Origin: an uncultured bacterium
GTDB taxonomy: Bacteria > Verrucomicrobiota > Kiritimatiellia > RFP12 > UBA1067
NCBI GenBank assembly: GCA_902761035.1
Contig: CACWIW010000037.1
Coordinates: 1-57,265, forward strand
Direction of reading: 5' to 3'
Length of the DNA stretch: 57,265 bases
Below, one piece after another: positions 8,641 to 17,556 of the stretch. Within the stretch, counting starts at the first letter, position 1. Every line of letters begins with the position of its first letter. The position numbers and the translations under genes were made by a program. The notes under the pieces are model-generated. The model did no database searches and was not told where the DNA came from. It saw only the letters and a program-made list of their open reading frames with translations.

Positions 8641-9798
8641 ATGTTTAACCTCAAGAGAACCCTGGTGGCTTCGGCCGCGATTCTGGCCACGCTGGCCGTA
8701 GTGGCGGACGCCGCGAAGTACGACCCGCGCATGGCGCTGGAAAAATCGGTCACGGAGAAGGGCGTACGCTGGATCGACGGCAAGCTCCTGCCGATCGAAG
8801 GGCGCGCGTTCGACAACGTAGACCACTACTACGACCGCCTTCCCTCCAACGTCACGGCGAAAGTGAACGGCGGCGTGCGGGCGATGCGGCACCACACGGC
8901 CGGCATGCAGTTCCGTTTCACGACCGACTCGAAGAAGCTGCATTTCAAATGGGTTCCCTACAACCCGCGCCTGTCGATGGACCACATGCCCTCGACCGGC
9001 GTGAGCGGGATCGACGTGTATCAGCAGACGCCGGACGGCGTGTGGCGCTACGTGAAGACGGGACGCATCACCAACGCAAAGGGCGGTTCGCTTACCATAG
9101 ACTGGACGCCCGGCACGCCGTGCCTCGTGAACCTTCCGCTCTACAACGGCGTCAAGTCATTCTCCCTCGGCATCGATCCGAACGCGAAGATTTCGTCCGC
9201 GCCGCCGCACCGTGGCGCGTCGAAGCCCGTCGTGTTCTACGGCACGTCGATTACGCACGGTGGCTGCGCGTCGCGTCCCGGCCTCGCGTTCGTGAACGTG
9301 GTGGGCCGCACGCTCGATGTGCCCGTCGTCAACCTCGGCTTCTCCGGATCGGGCGTGATGGAGTATGAGATGAGCGAGCACCTCGCGGCGATCGACGCGA
9401 GCTGCTATGTGCTCGACTGCCTCTGGAACATGGGGATGACGAAGGCGTCCGACGTCAACAACCGGCGTGGGCGCAACGTCGATGAGAACTACGAGCCGTT
9501 CATCCGCAACCTGCGCGCGAAGCGTCCGAACGTGCCGATCGTGATGGCGGAGCGCTGCGACGTGTATTGCCGTCCGCAGAACAGCCAGGACAAGTTCATC
9601 CGCAAGCTCTACGAGAAGCTGATTGCAGAAGGCTGGACGAATCTCGTGTATCTTCCCAAGGACAAGATGTATACCGGCGACCTGGAGGGCACCGTTGACG
9701 GCTGCCATCCGAACGACTGGGGCATGATGTCGATGGGGAAGGCCTTCTCCGCGGGCGTTGCGCAGGCCCTGCACCTCCCTGCGCCGAGGGACAACTGA
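8641..9798 (+). CDS. secreted SGNH/GDSL-family hydrolase
   Basis: 385 aa. The ATG at 8641 follows a strong AAGGAG ribosome binding site and opens a signal peptide ending at ADA-AK, so the product is exported. The N-terminal ~190 residues look like the beta-sandwich domain that precedes such hydrolases. The catalytic domain has the nucleophile in GTSITHG (Ser203) and a C-terminal Asp353/His356 pair in DGCHPND. Such enzymes deacylate polysaccharides or other esters; the substrate cannot be told from sequence. The gene converges with the minus-strand NeuD-like gene 16 bp away and lies 54 bp after metX-metW. Confidence 0.85.
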   Translation: MFNLKRTLVASAAILATLAVVADAAKYDPRMALEKSVTEKGVRWIDGKLLPIEGRAFDNVDHYYDRLPSNVTAKVNGGVRAMRHHTAGMQFRFTTDSKKLHFKWVPYNPRLSMDHMPSTGVSGIDVYQQTPDGVWRYVKTGRITNAKGGSLTIDWTPGTPCLVNLPLYNGVKSFSLGIDPNAKISSAPPHRGASKPVVFYGTSITHGGCASRPGLAFVNVVGRTLDVPVVNLGFSGSGVMEYEMSEHLAAIDASCYVLDCLWNMGMTKASDVNNRRGRNVDENYEPFIRNLRAKRPNVPIVMAERCDVYCRPQNSQDKFIRKLYEKLIAEGWTNLVYLPKDKMYTGDLEGTVDGCHPNDWGMMSMGKAFSAGVAQALHLPAPRDN

Positions 9799-9814
9799 GC
9801 GGCCGAGAGGCCTT

Positions 9815-10456
9815 TTACGAAGGTATCAATTTCGGGGCGGCGGGGTTGCCGAACACCGTCGTCCCGGCGGGGACGTTGAGCAGCACCACGCTGCCGATGC
9901 CCACGACGGCGTTGTCGCCGATCTTGCGATTGGGGACGATGCGCGCGCCGGGATACACCGCCGCGCCATTTCCGATTTTCACGTTGCCGCCGATCGAGCA
10001 GAGCGAGTAGACGTGCGCGAAGTCGCCGACGGTTGAGTCGTGTCCGATCTCCGTGCCGTGGAAGATGTCCGCGTGGCGTCCGACTGCGATATCCACCGTG
10101 AGCACCACGTTGTGCGCGATGAACGAGCCGGGGTCGACGGTGACGTTCTGTCCGAGCGAGGCGGATCGGTGGACCACAGAGATGAACGCACCTCCGCGTT
10201 TTTCGATCAGCTCCACGCAGCGGCGGCGGGAGGCGATGTTGCCGAGCGCGGTGATGAACACGTCGTCGGGCTGAATGGCGTAGTCTTCGGGCGAACCGAG
10301 AATGGACGGGTAGCCGGTGAAGCGGTCGAGCGCGGCGGGGTTCGCGTCGAGGTAGCCTTTTACGCGAAACTGCTCGCCGAAGCCGACGGCCTCGCGCGCC
10401 GCGCTGAAGAGTTCGCGTCCGAATCCGCCCGCACCGATGATGACGAGGTCCTTCAT
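9815..10456 (-). CDS. NeuD-family sugar O-acyltransferase
   Basis: 213 aa. N-terminal Rossmann-like segment with LVIIGAGGFGRELF, followed by a left-handed beta-helix of hexapeptide repeats (for example VTVDPGSFIAHNVVL and IGNGAAVYPGARIVPN). These PglD/NeuD-type enzymes acetylate amino or sialic-acid-like sugars for surface glycans using acetyl-CoA. It is the last gene of a three-gene minus-strand operon, 12 bp after the SDR gene. No glycosyltransferase or sugar synthase is nearby, so the substrate is unknown. Confidence 0.85.
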   Translation of the reverse strand: MKDLVIIGAGGFGRELFSAAREAVGFGEQFRVKGYLDANPAALDRFTGYPSILGSPEDYAIQPDDVFITALGNIASRRRCVELIEKRGGAFISVVHRSASLGQNVTVDPGSFIAHNVVLTVDIAVGRHADIFHGTEIGHDSTVGDFAHVYSLCSIGGNVKIGNGAAVYPGARIVPNRKIGDNAVVGIGSVVLLNVPAGTTVFGNPAAPKLIPS

Positions 10457-10468
10457 GCCGTCTCCCGC

Positions 10469-11206
10469 TTAGGTGAGTTGATGTCCGCCGTCCGCCACGA
10501 GACACTGTCCCGTAATCCACGCGGACGATTCGCCGAGGAAGAAGTCGATGACGTCCGCGACCTTTTCCGGCGTGCCGAACCCGAGCGGATAGCGGGCGCG
10601 TCGGGCGTCGACCTGCTCCGGCGTGCAGCGCGCCATCCAGGAGTTTTGTGCCATCGGCGTGTCGACAACGCCGAGCACGACGGCGTTCACGCGCACGCCG
10701 CGCGGGGCGAGTTCGGCGGCGGCGGGACGGAGCAGCCCCTCGACCGCGCCCTTCGCGGCGGCGTAGGCGGCGTTGCCACAGTCGCCCTCGTGCGCGGCGA
10801 GCGACGAGACGAGCACGGCGGCCGCACCGTCCGCATGGTTCGGACGCTTGGCGAGCCAGCCGAGGAACTGGAGGGGGAAGAGGGCGTGGACGGAGAAGAG
10901 CCGGTGCGCCGTCTCGTCCTGGATGAGACCGAGCGGGGCCGGCGCGACGAATCCGGCGGCGTGCACAAAGCCGCGCACGGCGTCGAATCGCTCCTTCACG
11001 GCGGCGGCCATGCGCGCGGTGGCGTCGGGCGATTCGAGGTCCACCGCCGCACAGACGGCGCGCGGATTTGCGCCGTAGAGGCGCGAAAGCTCTTCTGCGC
11101 GGCGCGCGACGGCTACCACGTTTTCGCCGCGCGTGAGGAGGCGGGCGGCGACGGCGGCGCCGATGCCGGAGGTGGCGCCCGTCACGACGGTGCAAGTGCC
11201 GCTCAT
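10469..11206 (-). CDS. short-chain dehydrogenase/reductase, 3-oxoacyl-ACP reductase-like
   Basis: 245 aa. NAD(P)-binding TGATSGIG (10-17), an S134/S135 serine, and the catalytic pair Tyr148/Lys152 in YAAAK define a classical SDR; the C-terminal GQCLVADGG is typical of the FabG subgroup. The gene lies directly downstream of and overlaps an acyl carrier protein gene (ATGA at 11203-11206), which suggests it reduces an ACP-bound or sugar-linked substrate. Together with the NeuD-like acyltransferase it resembles a fragment of a surface-glycan or acyl-modification cluster. The precise reaction is not determinable. Confidence 0.87.
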   Translation of the reverse strand: MSGTCTVVTGATSGIGAAVAARLLTRGENVVAVARRAEELSRLYGANPRAVCAAVDLESPDATARMAAAVKERFDAVRGFVHAAGFVAPAPLGLIQDETAHRLFSVHALFPLQFLGWLAKRPNHADGAAAVLVSSLAAHEGDCGNAAYAAAKGAVEGLLRPAAAELAPRGVRVNAVVLGVVDTPMAQNSWMARCTPEQVDARRARYPLGFGTPEKVADVIDFFLGESSAWITGQCLVADGGHQLT

Positions 11207-11418
11207 GCGTCCACCCCCGCAGCGCGTGCGAGGTCCGCGACCGTCTCGATCTTCATGAAATCATCCACCGTGAGCGTGACGTGGTACTGCTGTTCGAGCA
11301 GCACGATGAGGGCGAAGCCCATGAGCGAGCTCCAGCCCGGGGCCGAGCGGAACGCGTATTCCGGCGTGACGGACGGCACCTCGAGCACTTCGGCTATTTT
11401 TTCGAGAAACTGCGGCAT
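11203..11418 (-). CDS. acyl carrier protein
   Basis: 71 aa. Small acidic four-helix carrier whose serine receives the phosphopantetheine arm. The canonical DSL is replaced by GWSSLMGF; Ser31 aligns with the modified serine and the preceding Asp is Ser. The start ATG 11418 is preferred over the longer frame because it follows AACGGAGAAG and lies about 25 nt downstream of a good minus-strand promoter. As it sits with an SDR and a NeuD-like enzyme rather than with fatty-acid synthesis genes, it is probably a specialised carrier. Confidence 0.85.
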   Translation of the reverse strand: MPQFLEKIAEVLEVPSVTPEYAFRSAPGWSSLMGFALIVLLEQQYHVTLTVDDFMKIETVADLARAAGVDA

Positions 11419-11441
11419 TGACTTCTCCGTTGCGTGTGTGA

Positions 11442-11470
11442 AGTGTAGCAAACGCTCCCGCCGCCGTCAA
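11442..11470 (-). promoter_or_regulatory. promoter of the ACP-SDR-NeuD operon
   Basis: On the minus strand: TTGACG (11470-11465), 17-bp spacer, TACACT (11447-11442). It supports the ATG at 11418 as start. Confidence 0.8.
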
Positions 11471-11484
11471 CCCGGTATAAGACA

Positions 11485-11505
11485 ATCGGCGAAGATTTCG
11501 CCGAT
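11485..11505 (-). terminator. possible terminator of tRNA-Thr
   Basis: The dyad ATCGGCGAA-atc-TTCGCCGAT lies downstream of the tRNA on the minus strand and is followed by TGTCTT, a weak U-tract. Confidence 0.4.
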
Positions 11506-11560
11506 CACAGAACGCAGGGGGTGGGCCGCTGCCTTGATTGGGCGAGACGTACCTTTGAAG

Positions 11561-11636
11561 TGGAGCCAGGTAACGGATTCGAACCGCCGACCTGCTCATT
11601 ACGAATGAGCCGCACTACCAGCTGTGCTAACCTGGC
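11561..11636 (-). tRNA. tRNA-Thr(CGT)
   Basis: 76 nt on the minus strand including an encoded CCA (11563-11561). It folds as acceptor GCCAGGT/ACCTGGC, D-stem GCAC/GTGC, anticodon stem GCTCA/TGAGC with loop TTCGTAA (anticodon CGT), and a T-arm around TTCGAAT with two G-U pairs. The discriminator base is T. Confidence 0.95.
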
Positions 11637-11655
11637 TTGGTTGAAAACGGTGGAT

Positions 11656-11684
11656 AGTTTACTAAATCTCGGCGGGGCTTGCAA
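11656..11684 (-). promoter_or_regulatory. promoter of tRNA-Thr
   Basis: Minus strand: TTGCAA (11684-11679), 17-bp spacer, TAAACT (11661-11656), placing transcription initiation shortly before the mature 5' end at 11636. Confidence 0.7.
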
Positions 11685-11715
11685 GGGCGATTTTAAACTT
11701 TTTTCATTTTTCCAG

Positions 11716-11744
11716 TTCACAACGCGCCATATTTTCGCTACAAT
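11716..11744 (+). promoter_or_regulatory. promoter of rpsT-pgk
   Basis: TTCACA (11716-11721), 17-bp spacer, TACAAT (11739-11744), giving a leader of about 33 nt with AGGAG before the rpsT start. Confidence 0.7.
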
Positions 11745-11783
11745 ATACGCTCACTTGTTTCCCGAAATAGGAGTAAAGTTACA

Positions 11784-12077
11784 ATGGCGAACATCAAAGG
11801 CGGCCGTGCCGCCCGTAAACGCGACCGTCAGAACGCGAAGGCCCGTGTCCGTAACACGTCGGTCAAGGCGCGTCTGCACACCGAGCACAAGAAGCTCTTC
11901 AAGGCGGCTGACGCCGGCAAGAAGGAGGACGCCGAGAAGGAGTTCAAGGCGTTCGTGAGCGGCCTTGACAAGGCCGTGAAGAAGGGCATCATCACGAAGA
12001 ACACGGCAGACCGCAAGAAATCCCGCGCCCAGCTTAAGCTGAACAAGATGGCCAAGGCGTCGGAGGCGGCGAAATGA
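11784..12077 (+). CDS. rpsT: 30S ribosomal protein S20
   Basis: 97 aa, very basic, Lys/Ala-rich, binds 16S rRNA early in 30S assembly. N-terminal [17 protein letters not shown] and the helical [14 protein letters not shown] segments followed by [13 protein letters not shown] match S20. The ATG at 11784 follows a TAGGAGT ribosome binding site. Its stop overlaps the pgk start (ATGA), an unusual pairing that couples a ribosomal protein to a glycolytic enzyme. Confidence 0.95.
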   Translation: MANIKGGRAARKRDRQNAKARVRNTSVKARLHTEHKKLFKAADAGKKEDAEKEFKAFVSGLDKAVKKGIITKNTADRKKSRAQLKLNKMAKASEAAK

Positions 12078-13366
12078 GCAAGAAGACTCTGAGAGACGTC
12101 GAGCTCAAGGGCAAGCGCGTCCTGATGCGCGTGGACTTCAATGTGCCGATGGCCAAGGACGGCAGCGGCAAGATCACGGACGATACGCGCGTCGTGGCGG
12201 CGTTGCCGTCGATCAAGTACGTGCTCGAGCAGGGCGGCAGCCTCGTGCTGATGAGCCACCTCGGGCGTCCGAAGGGCAAGGGCTACGAGGCCGAGTTCTC
12301 GCTGAAGCCCGTGGCGGAGCATCTCGCCGAGTTGCTCGGCAAGCCCGTCGCGTTCGCGGCTGACTGCATGGACGCGGACGCGGAAGTGGCCGCGCTCAAG
12401 CCGGGCGACGTGCTGCTCCTCGAGAACACCCGCTTCTACAAGGCCGAGGACGGCAAGGTCAAGAAGGACGACGACAAGAAGGGCATCCACCTCACCGAGG
12501 AGGAGTACCAGTCGAAGAAGACCGAGCTCAACGAGAAGCGCCAGGCGATGGCGAAGAAGCTCGCCTCCTACGGCGACGTCTACGCGAACGACGCATTCGG
12601 CACGGCGCATCGCGCGCATGCCTCCACGGCAGTCGTCGCGGACTACCTCCAGCCGGCCGTTTCGGGCTTCCTCCTTGAAAAGGAGATCAAGTTCCTCGGC
12701 GACGCGGTTGAGAACCCGGTGCGTCCGTTCGTTGCGATCCTCGGCGGCGCTAAGGTGAGCGACAAGCTGAAGGTGATCAAGAACCTCCTCGGCAAGGTCG
12801 ATACCCTCATCGTCGGCGGCGGCATGGCCTACACCTTCAAGAAGGCGCAGGGCATGAAGGTCGGCAACTCCCTCTGCGAGGACGAGCAGCTCGCCTACGC
12901 GAAGGAGATGCTGGACGCGGCGGCGGCGAAGGGCGTCAAGTTCCTACTGCCCGTCGACAACGTGATTGCCGACAAGTTCCCGGCCGAGAAGGACGCCTCC
13001 GACATCCAGATGCAGGTTGCCGAGGGCGACATCCCCGACGGCTGGATGGGCCTCGACATCGGTCCGAAGACGGTAGAGCTCTTCTCCGAGGCGATCAAGG
13101 GCGCCAAGACGGTCGTGTGGAACGGCCCGATGGGCTGCTTCGAGTTCGCGCCGCTCGCGAAGGGCACGTTCGGCGTGTGCGACGCGGTTGCCACGGTCAA
13201 GGCGAACGGCGGCACGTCGATCATCGGCGGCGGCGACAGCGTGAGCGCGGTGAAGAAGAGCGGCAAGGCTGCGGAGATGACGCACATCTCCACCGGCGGC
13301 GGCGCCTCGCTCGAATACCTGGAGGGCAAGGTCCTTCCCGGCGTTGCGGCGCTCAACGACAAGTAA
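12074..13366 (+). CDS. pgk: phosphoglycerate kinase
   Basis: 430 aa. Transfers phosphate from 1,3-bisphosphoglycerate to ADP in glycolysis. Signature RVDFNVPM near residue 17, [30 protein letters not shown], and the C-terminal nucleotide motif [11 protein letters not shown] are all present. It is about 35 residues longer than the usual ~395; the extra length is a lysine- and glutamate-rich helix-like stretch between ENTRFY and [10 protein letters not shown] (about residues 122-162). Translation is coupled to rpsT, and a strong terminator follows. Confidence 0.96.
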   Translation: MSKKTLRDVELKGKRVLMRVDFNVPMAKDGSGKITDDTRVVAALPSIKYVLEQGGSLVLMSHLGRPKGKGYEAEFSLKPVAEHLAELLGKPVAFAADCMDADAEVAALKPGDVLLLENTRFYKAEDGKVKKDDDKKGIHLTEEEYQSKKTELNEKRQAMAKKLASYGDVYANDAFGTAHRAHASTAVVADYLQPAVSGFLLEKEIKFLGDAVENPVRPFVAILGGAKVSDKLKVIKNLLGKVDTLIVGGGMAYTFKKAQGMKVGNSLCEDEQLAYAKEMLDAAAAKGVKFLLPVDNVIADKFPAEKDASDIQMQVAEGDIPDGWMGLDIGPKTVELFSEAIKGAKTVVWNGPMGCFEFAPLAKGTFGVCDAVATVKANGGTSIIGGGDSVSAVKKSGKAAEMTHISTGGGASLEYLEGKVLPGVAALNDK

Positions 13367-13389
13367 TCGCATACGTCGCGACTGGAAGA

Positions 13390-13418
13390 CGGGAGCCGCT
13401 CGGCTCCCGTTTTTTTTT
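13390..13418 (+). terminator. rho-independent terminator after pgk
   Basis: CGGGAGCC/GGCTCCCG hairpin (13390-13409) followed by nine T residues: a textbook intrinsic terminator separating rpsT-pgk from the envelope operon. Confidence 0.95.
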
Positions 13419-13429
13419 GTCACCACCAC

Positions 13430-13458
13430 TTGACGCGGCGCGTTTTTTCCTCTATACT
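13430..13458 (+). promoter_or_regulatory. promoter of the TPR-ExbBD operon (leaderless)
   Basis: TTGACG (13430-13435), 17-bp spacer, TATACT (13453-13458). The start codon is at 13466, only 7 nt after the -10, so transcription should begin at or within a base of the ATG. Confidence 0.8.
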
Positions 13459-13465
13459 TGACACC

Positions 13466-16400
13466 ATGAAACTGAGCCATACCATAACTTGCGCGTTGAC
13501 GCTCTCTGTCGCATGTGCCAGTCTGCCCTCTGCGGCGGCGGTAGATGGCGAGGACGAGGGGACCGCGAATGCCGCAGCGGCCGACCCCGCGCTGACGGAG
13601 GAAATCGCATTCATCGAGGCGCTCGTCGAGGCGAACATGCCCGACTTCGCCGAGCCGGTCATTGCGGCCGCGAAGAAGAAGTGGCCCAACGCCGGACCAA
13701 AGCTGAGGGTCCTGGAGCTGCAGGGTGACCTGCGCCTCGGCAAGTTCGATTCCGTGCAGAAGGTCGTCGACTCGCTGAAGGGCAAGAAGGGGAAGGAGAG
13801 CGAGTACTGGGCGCTTCGCCTCTCTATGGCGGACGCCTACTACGCGCGCAGCATGATGAAGGAATGCCGGAGCATATATGGTGAGTTCTTCAAGGCCGTC
13901 ACGAAGCCGGGTGCGGACATCATAGACTTCTACGTGGAAAGCGGATTCCGTTGGGCGCAGATCTGCGTGCGCGAGAAGGCCTACGACGAGGCCGTGCGCA
14001 TGTACGGCAGACTTCTTGCGAACCTGTCCGATTCAGGAGAGACCTGGTGCATGGTGGCGATGGAGGATGTGGAGCTCCTGCTCCGCCTCGCCGAGGAAAT
14101 CCCGGCCGACCCGAAGGACAAGCAGGCCAAGAAGCGCAACGACTACATTGCGCAGGCAGAGGCGCTCGTGAAGAGGCTTCTCTGGAAGAACGAGTTGATT
14201 CTTGTGTTCGGCAAGGCGATTTCGATGAAGGCGCATATTGAGATGCTGCGCGGCAATCCCGCCCAGGCGCAGGCTCTCGTGAACGAATACATGCCGCAGT
14301 TGAGCGAGATACACAACAGCCTCGTCGAGCAGGATCCCCAAGGCAAGCTGGGCTACGTGCGTGCAAGCCCGATGCCTGAGTGCCGCTATCTGCTCGCGAG
14401 GATGCTCTGGGACCGCGTGCAGGCCGAGGCAAAGAAGCCTAAGGCAGACGAGAACCTGATCAAGGACTCGCTCTTCGGCGCGCGCGGCAAGAACGGCAAG
14501 CGCAACGGTCTCGGCGCGTACAACCACGCAATCAACGTGTGCGCGAAATACCAGGAGTCATCCTGGGCCGCAGACGCGGGAGAACTGACCGAGAAGATCG
14601 AGAAGTTCGTGAAGGAGCGCTACAACAAGGAAATCAAGTCGAATATCACGGCCGCGCAGATCAATAACTTGCGCAAGAGGAAATACCAGGATGCGTTCGA
14701 GCTGTACCGTGGACAGGAATACGGCAAGGCAGTTGAGGCTTACAAGAAAATCCTCACCAACTTGGAGGTGGAGACGGAAGATTCCGCGAGCGCGCGCGGC
14801 GTGCTGGCGGACTGCTACGTGAACCTGCGCCAGAATGCGAAGAAGGGCTCGCCTGAGCAGGCCGACTTCGCGAAGCTCGCGGCGGAGACCGAGGATTTCG
14901 TGTCAACGCAGTTCAAGGGCAAGGCCGAGGCGCTCGTGCGCCTTGCGGGCAACGAGACGCTGCGCCTCGCGGCGAAGGAGAAGGATTTCGGGAACCTCGC
15001 CCGGGCGCAGCAGCTTTACGACGCTTTCTTCGAGAACTATCCCGACCACTACAACGCGGCCCAAATGTCGTATACGCTCGCCACGCAGGCGTACACGGCC
15101 GAGGACTGGAGCACGGCGATCCGCTTCTACGAACAGCTCGCCAAGCGCTACCCGAAGTCGCCACACGCCGTAGACGCCCTCCAGTACCTGGCCACCTGCA
15201 ACGAAAAGGTCGGCAACGTCGCGGAGCAGGAAAAGTGGCTGCGCGAATTCATCAAGGCCACGAATAAAGTTGGTGCGCGCACCACTGCGCAGCTGAATCT
15301 CGCACTTATCCAGCAGAAACAGGCGTTTGTTGCGTTTGACGCCGCCGACGCGACGAACGACGTGGCGGTCGCCGAGGTCATGCGCAAGAAGGCGTATGGC
15401 AGCGTCGTCGGCTCGATTAAGGATTTCCGCAGCGTGGCGGCCGACTTGGCGAAGACGCTGGAGTCCGAGGGTAAGACGCTTGACGGAAAAGTGCGGGAGC
15501 AGTATGTCCTACGCCGCGAGCAGGCCATCATCCTCGAGGGGGCCAGCTGGCAGCGCCTGATGAAACATGCCGATGAGAAGAACTTGCCGAAGATCCGCGC
15601 CATGGCGATCAAGGCGTTTGAGAAGTACCTCGAAGCTTATCCCAAGGGAAAATACGCACCGCAGACGCTCGTGAAGATCGGCACGATCTATACAGCGGAG
15701 AGCAAGAGAGCCGCAGACGCCAAGGATGCTCAGCTGTCCGCCGAATGCATGAAGAAGTCGCAGGAGGCGTTTGCACGTCTGCAGCGCGACTTCCCGAATT
15801 CGGACGACGCGAAAAACTCCGTGCCCCGCCTCGCGAAGACGCTCATCGAGATGGGCCTGAACTCCGAGGGCGTGGCCGAGTACAAGAAGATGCTTGAGAC
15901 GCCCGGCGGCAAGTACACTGCCGGCCAGTTCCTCATGGCTGGCGACGCGCTCCTCGAGGCGAAGAGCTGGATGGTGGCGGGCGACGCCTACGCGAAGGTG
16001 GCAGAGCTCGCGGGGCAGATGACGAACTCCATAGCCTACCTCGCGCCCGCGCTGATCGGCCAGGCTAAGGCCGCCTACGGCGCTAAGAACTACGCTGAGG
16101 CGCGTCAGAAGCTGGACGACTTCATCGAGAAGTACGGCAAATCCGCGCTCGTTATCGATGCCTACGAGATGCTCGTGGAGGTCGCCTCTGCGGAGGGCAG
16201 TCGCCAGAAGGACGATTCGCTGCGCATGAATGCGTTCAACACCGCAGTGCGTGCGTTAAAGAAGCTACGTGCCTACCGCAAGACGCAGCTGGAGCAAGAC
16301 GAACTGGACATCCGCAGCGGCGAGGTTCTGCTGCGCAAGATTCAGGCGGAGTCGGCGATGAACCTCCAGGAGGCGATGAAGGAGACGCGCGGACGGGCGG

Positions 16401-16645
16401 TCGTCAACTTCCAGGCGTTCCTCATGGCGCACGAGCCCACCGAAGAGCATCCGGTCAAGGAGATGTCGGCAAAGCAGCTCGAGAACCTCGAGCGCTGCTA
16501 TTCCTATCTTCTGCCTCTCATGGCCGCCCATGGGTCGGACAAGGCAGACATCCTCGCATACGGCGAGAAGTACCGCCAGCTATTCCCTAACGGCAAGCAC
16601 AAGCAGGACGTGGAGACGGTCCTCAAGCCGCTGGAAGGCAACTAA
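13466..16645 (+). CDS. large periplasmic tetratricopeptide-repeat protein
   Basis: 1059 aa. Begins with a signal peptide (cleavage near SAAA-VDG), then almost entirely helical TPR-like repeats rich in Lys/Glu/Ala; recognisable repeats include the segment around DHYNAAQMSYTLATQAYTAE and the downstream YPKSPHAVDALQYLATC. No enzymatic motif is visible. The start at 13466 is preferred because the promoter lies immediately upstream and the signal peptide begins there. It heads an operon with a second periplasmic protein, ExbB, two ExbD and a toroid protein, so it is probably a scaffold or substrate-gathering component. TPR proteins beside ExbB/ExbD recur in PVC bacteria (recollection, not checked). 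Confidence 0.85.
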   Translation: MKLSHTITCALTLSVACASLPSAAAVDGEDEGTANAAAADPALTEEIAFIEALVEANMPDFAEPVIAAAKKKWPNAGPKLRVLELQGDLRLGKFDSVQKVVDSLKGKKGKESEYWALRLSMADAYYARSMMKECRSIYGEFFKAVTKPGADIIDFYVESGFRWAQICVREKAYDEAVRMYGRLLANLSDSGETWCMVAMEDVELLLRLAEEIPADPKDKQAKKRNDYIAQAEALVKRLLWKNELILVFGKAISMKAHIEMLRGNPAQAQALVNEYMPQLSEIHNSLVEQDPQGKLGYVRASPMPECRYLLARMLWDRVQAEAKKPKADENLIKDSLFGARGKNGKRNGLGAYNHAINVCAKYQESSWAADAGELTEKIEKFVKERYNKEIKSNITAAQINNLRKRKYQDAFELYRGQEYGKAVEAYKKILTNLEVETEDSASARGVLADCYVNLRQNAKKGSPEQADFAKLAAETEDFVSTQFKGKAEALVRLAGNETLRLAAKEKDFGNLARAQQLYDAFFENYPDHYNAAQMSYTLATQAYTAEDWSTAIRFYEQLAKRYPKSPHAVDALQYLATCNEKVGNVAEQEKWLREFIKATNKVGARTTAQLNLALIQQKQAFVAFDAADATNDVAVAEVMRKKAYGSVVGSIKDFRSVAADLAKTLESEGKTLDGKVREQYVLRREQAIILEGASWQRLMKHADEKNLPKIRAMAIKAFEKYLEAYPKGKYAPQTLVKIGTIYTAESKRAADAKDAQLSAECMKKSQEAFARLQRDFPNSDDAKNSVPRLAKTLIEMGLNSEGVAEYKKMLETPGGKYTAGQFLMAGDALLEAKSWMVAGDAYAKVAELAGQMTNSIAYLAPALIGQAKAAYGAKNYAEARQKLDDFIEKYGKSALVIDAYEMLVEVASAEGSRQKDDSLRMNAFNTAVRALKKLRAYRKTQLEQDELDIRSGEVLLRKIQAESAMNLQEAMKETRGRAVVNFQAFLMAHEPTEEHPVKEMSAKQLENLERCYSYLLPLMAAHGSDKADILAYGEKYRQLFPNGKHKQDVETVLKPLEGN

Positions 16646-16669
16646 GCGAACAGGAAGGAACAAGGCACC

Positions 16670-17467
16670 ATGCGGACAAAACTATTAATATCGGCACTGT
16701 GCGCGTTTGCGGCCCTGACGGGCTCTGCGGACGTAAATGGCAAGTTGACGCTGAAAACCGGCGACGTATACAGCGGCAAAATGCGTTGGAGTGCGCGCGA
16801 CAAGGCGTACGTCGTGACCAAGGGTAAGTTGGAGACTCAGTACAAGGTTGCTGACGTGGAGAATATCGATATTGAGAAGCCCGCTGAGTTCGATGACGCC
16901 GCCGCGCAGGTTGCGAAGGGGCAGGGCGCCGTTGCGATTCCCGTGCTCCAGAAAATCGTCAAGGACTACGCCCACCTCCAGTGGGACAAGACGGCCGGCC
17001 GCTATCTCGCCGAGGCTTATGTTGCCGCCGAAAAGCCGGCTGAGGCGCTGAAGGTGTGTCAGGGCATCATCGACGGCGATCCTTCTGCTGCATACCGAGG
17101 GGATCTCGCACCGGCCTACTGGAGCGCGCTTTTGAGCCAGAACAAGCAGTCTCATCTTGAAAAGACCCTTGAAAAGGCAGAGAAGGGTGACGACCGCTTC
17201 TCGCACGGCGCTGCGCTCATCATGCGCGGCGACATCGCGATGAAGGCCGGAAACGGGTCCAACGACGCCTGCAAGAAGGCGCTGACCGACGGATACCTTC
17301 GCGTCGTATTCCTGTACAAGGACGCCGAGATCGCCGGCAGGCTGCAGCCTGAGGCGCTGTACAAGGCCGCCCGCTGCTTTGACAAGCTCAACCAGAGCGG
17401 CAGGGCTGATACGATGCGTACGGAACTGAAGCGCACGTATGCGAACAGCCCGTGGGCGAGTAAATGA
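16670..17467 (+). CDS. periplasmic protein of unknown function, TPR-like helices
   Basis: 265 aa. Signal peptide ending near GSA-DV, then a short beta-rich part (LTLKTGDVYSGKMRW...ADVENIDIEKP) resembling the small domain that often precedes TPRs in PVC envelope proteins. From about residue 75 it is helical, with TPR-like pairs such as AGRYLAEAYVAAEKPAEALK and ALYKAARCFDKLNQSGRAD. No catalytic motif. It lies 24 bp after the large TPR gene with an AGGAAGG ribosome binding site. I infer it works with the neighbouring ExbB/ExbD machine. Confidence 0.75.
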   Translation: MRTKLLISALCAFAALTGSADVNGKLTLKTGDVYSGKMRWSARDKAYVVTKGKLETQYKVADVENIDIEKPAEFDDAAAQVAKGQGAVAIPVLQKIVKDYAHLQWDKTAGRYLAEAYVAAEKPAEALKVCQGIIDGDPSAAYRGDLAPAYWSALLSQNKQSHLEKTLEKAEKGDDRFSHGAALIMRGDIAMKAGNGSNDACKKALTDGYLRVVFLYKDAEIAGRLQPEALYKAARCFDKLNQSGRADTMRTELKRTYANSPWASK

Positions 17468-17556
17468 AGAATGAAGAATGAAAAAGTGAAAAATCAAGAG
17501 TTAATAGCTTTTTAACTTAAACAACAACAATCTCAAACCCCAAAGAGGAAGAAAAA

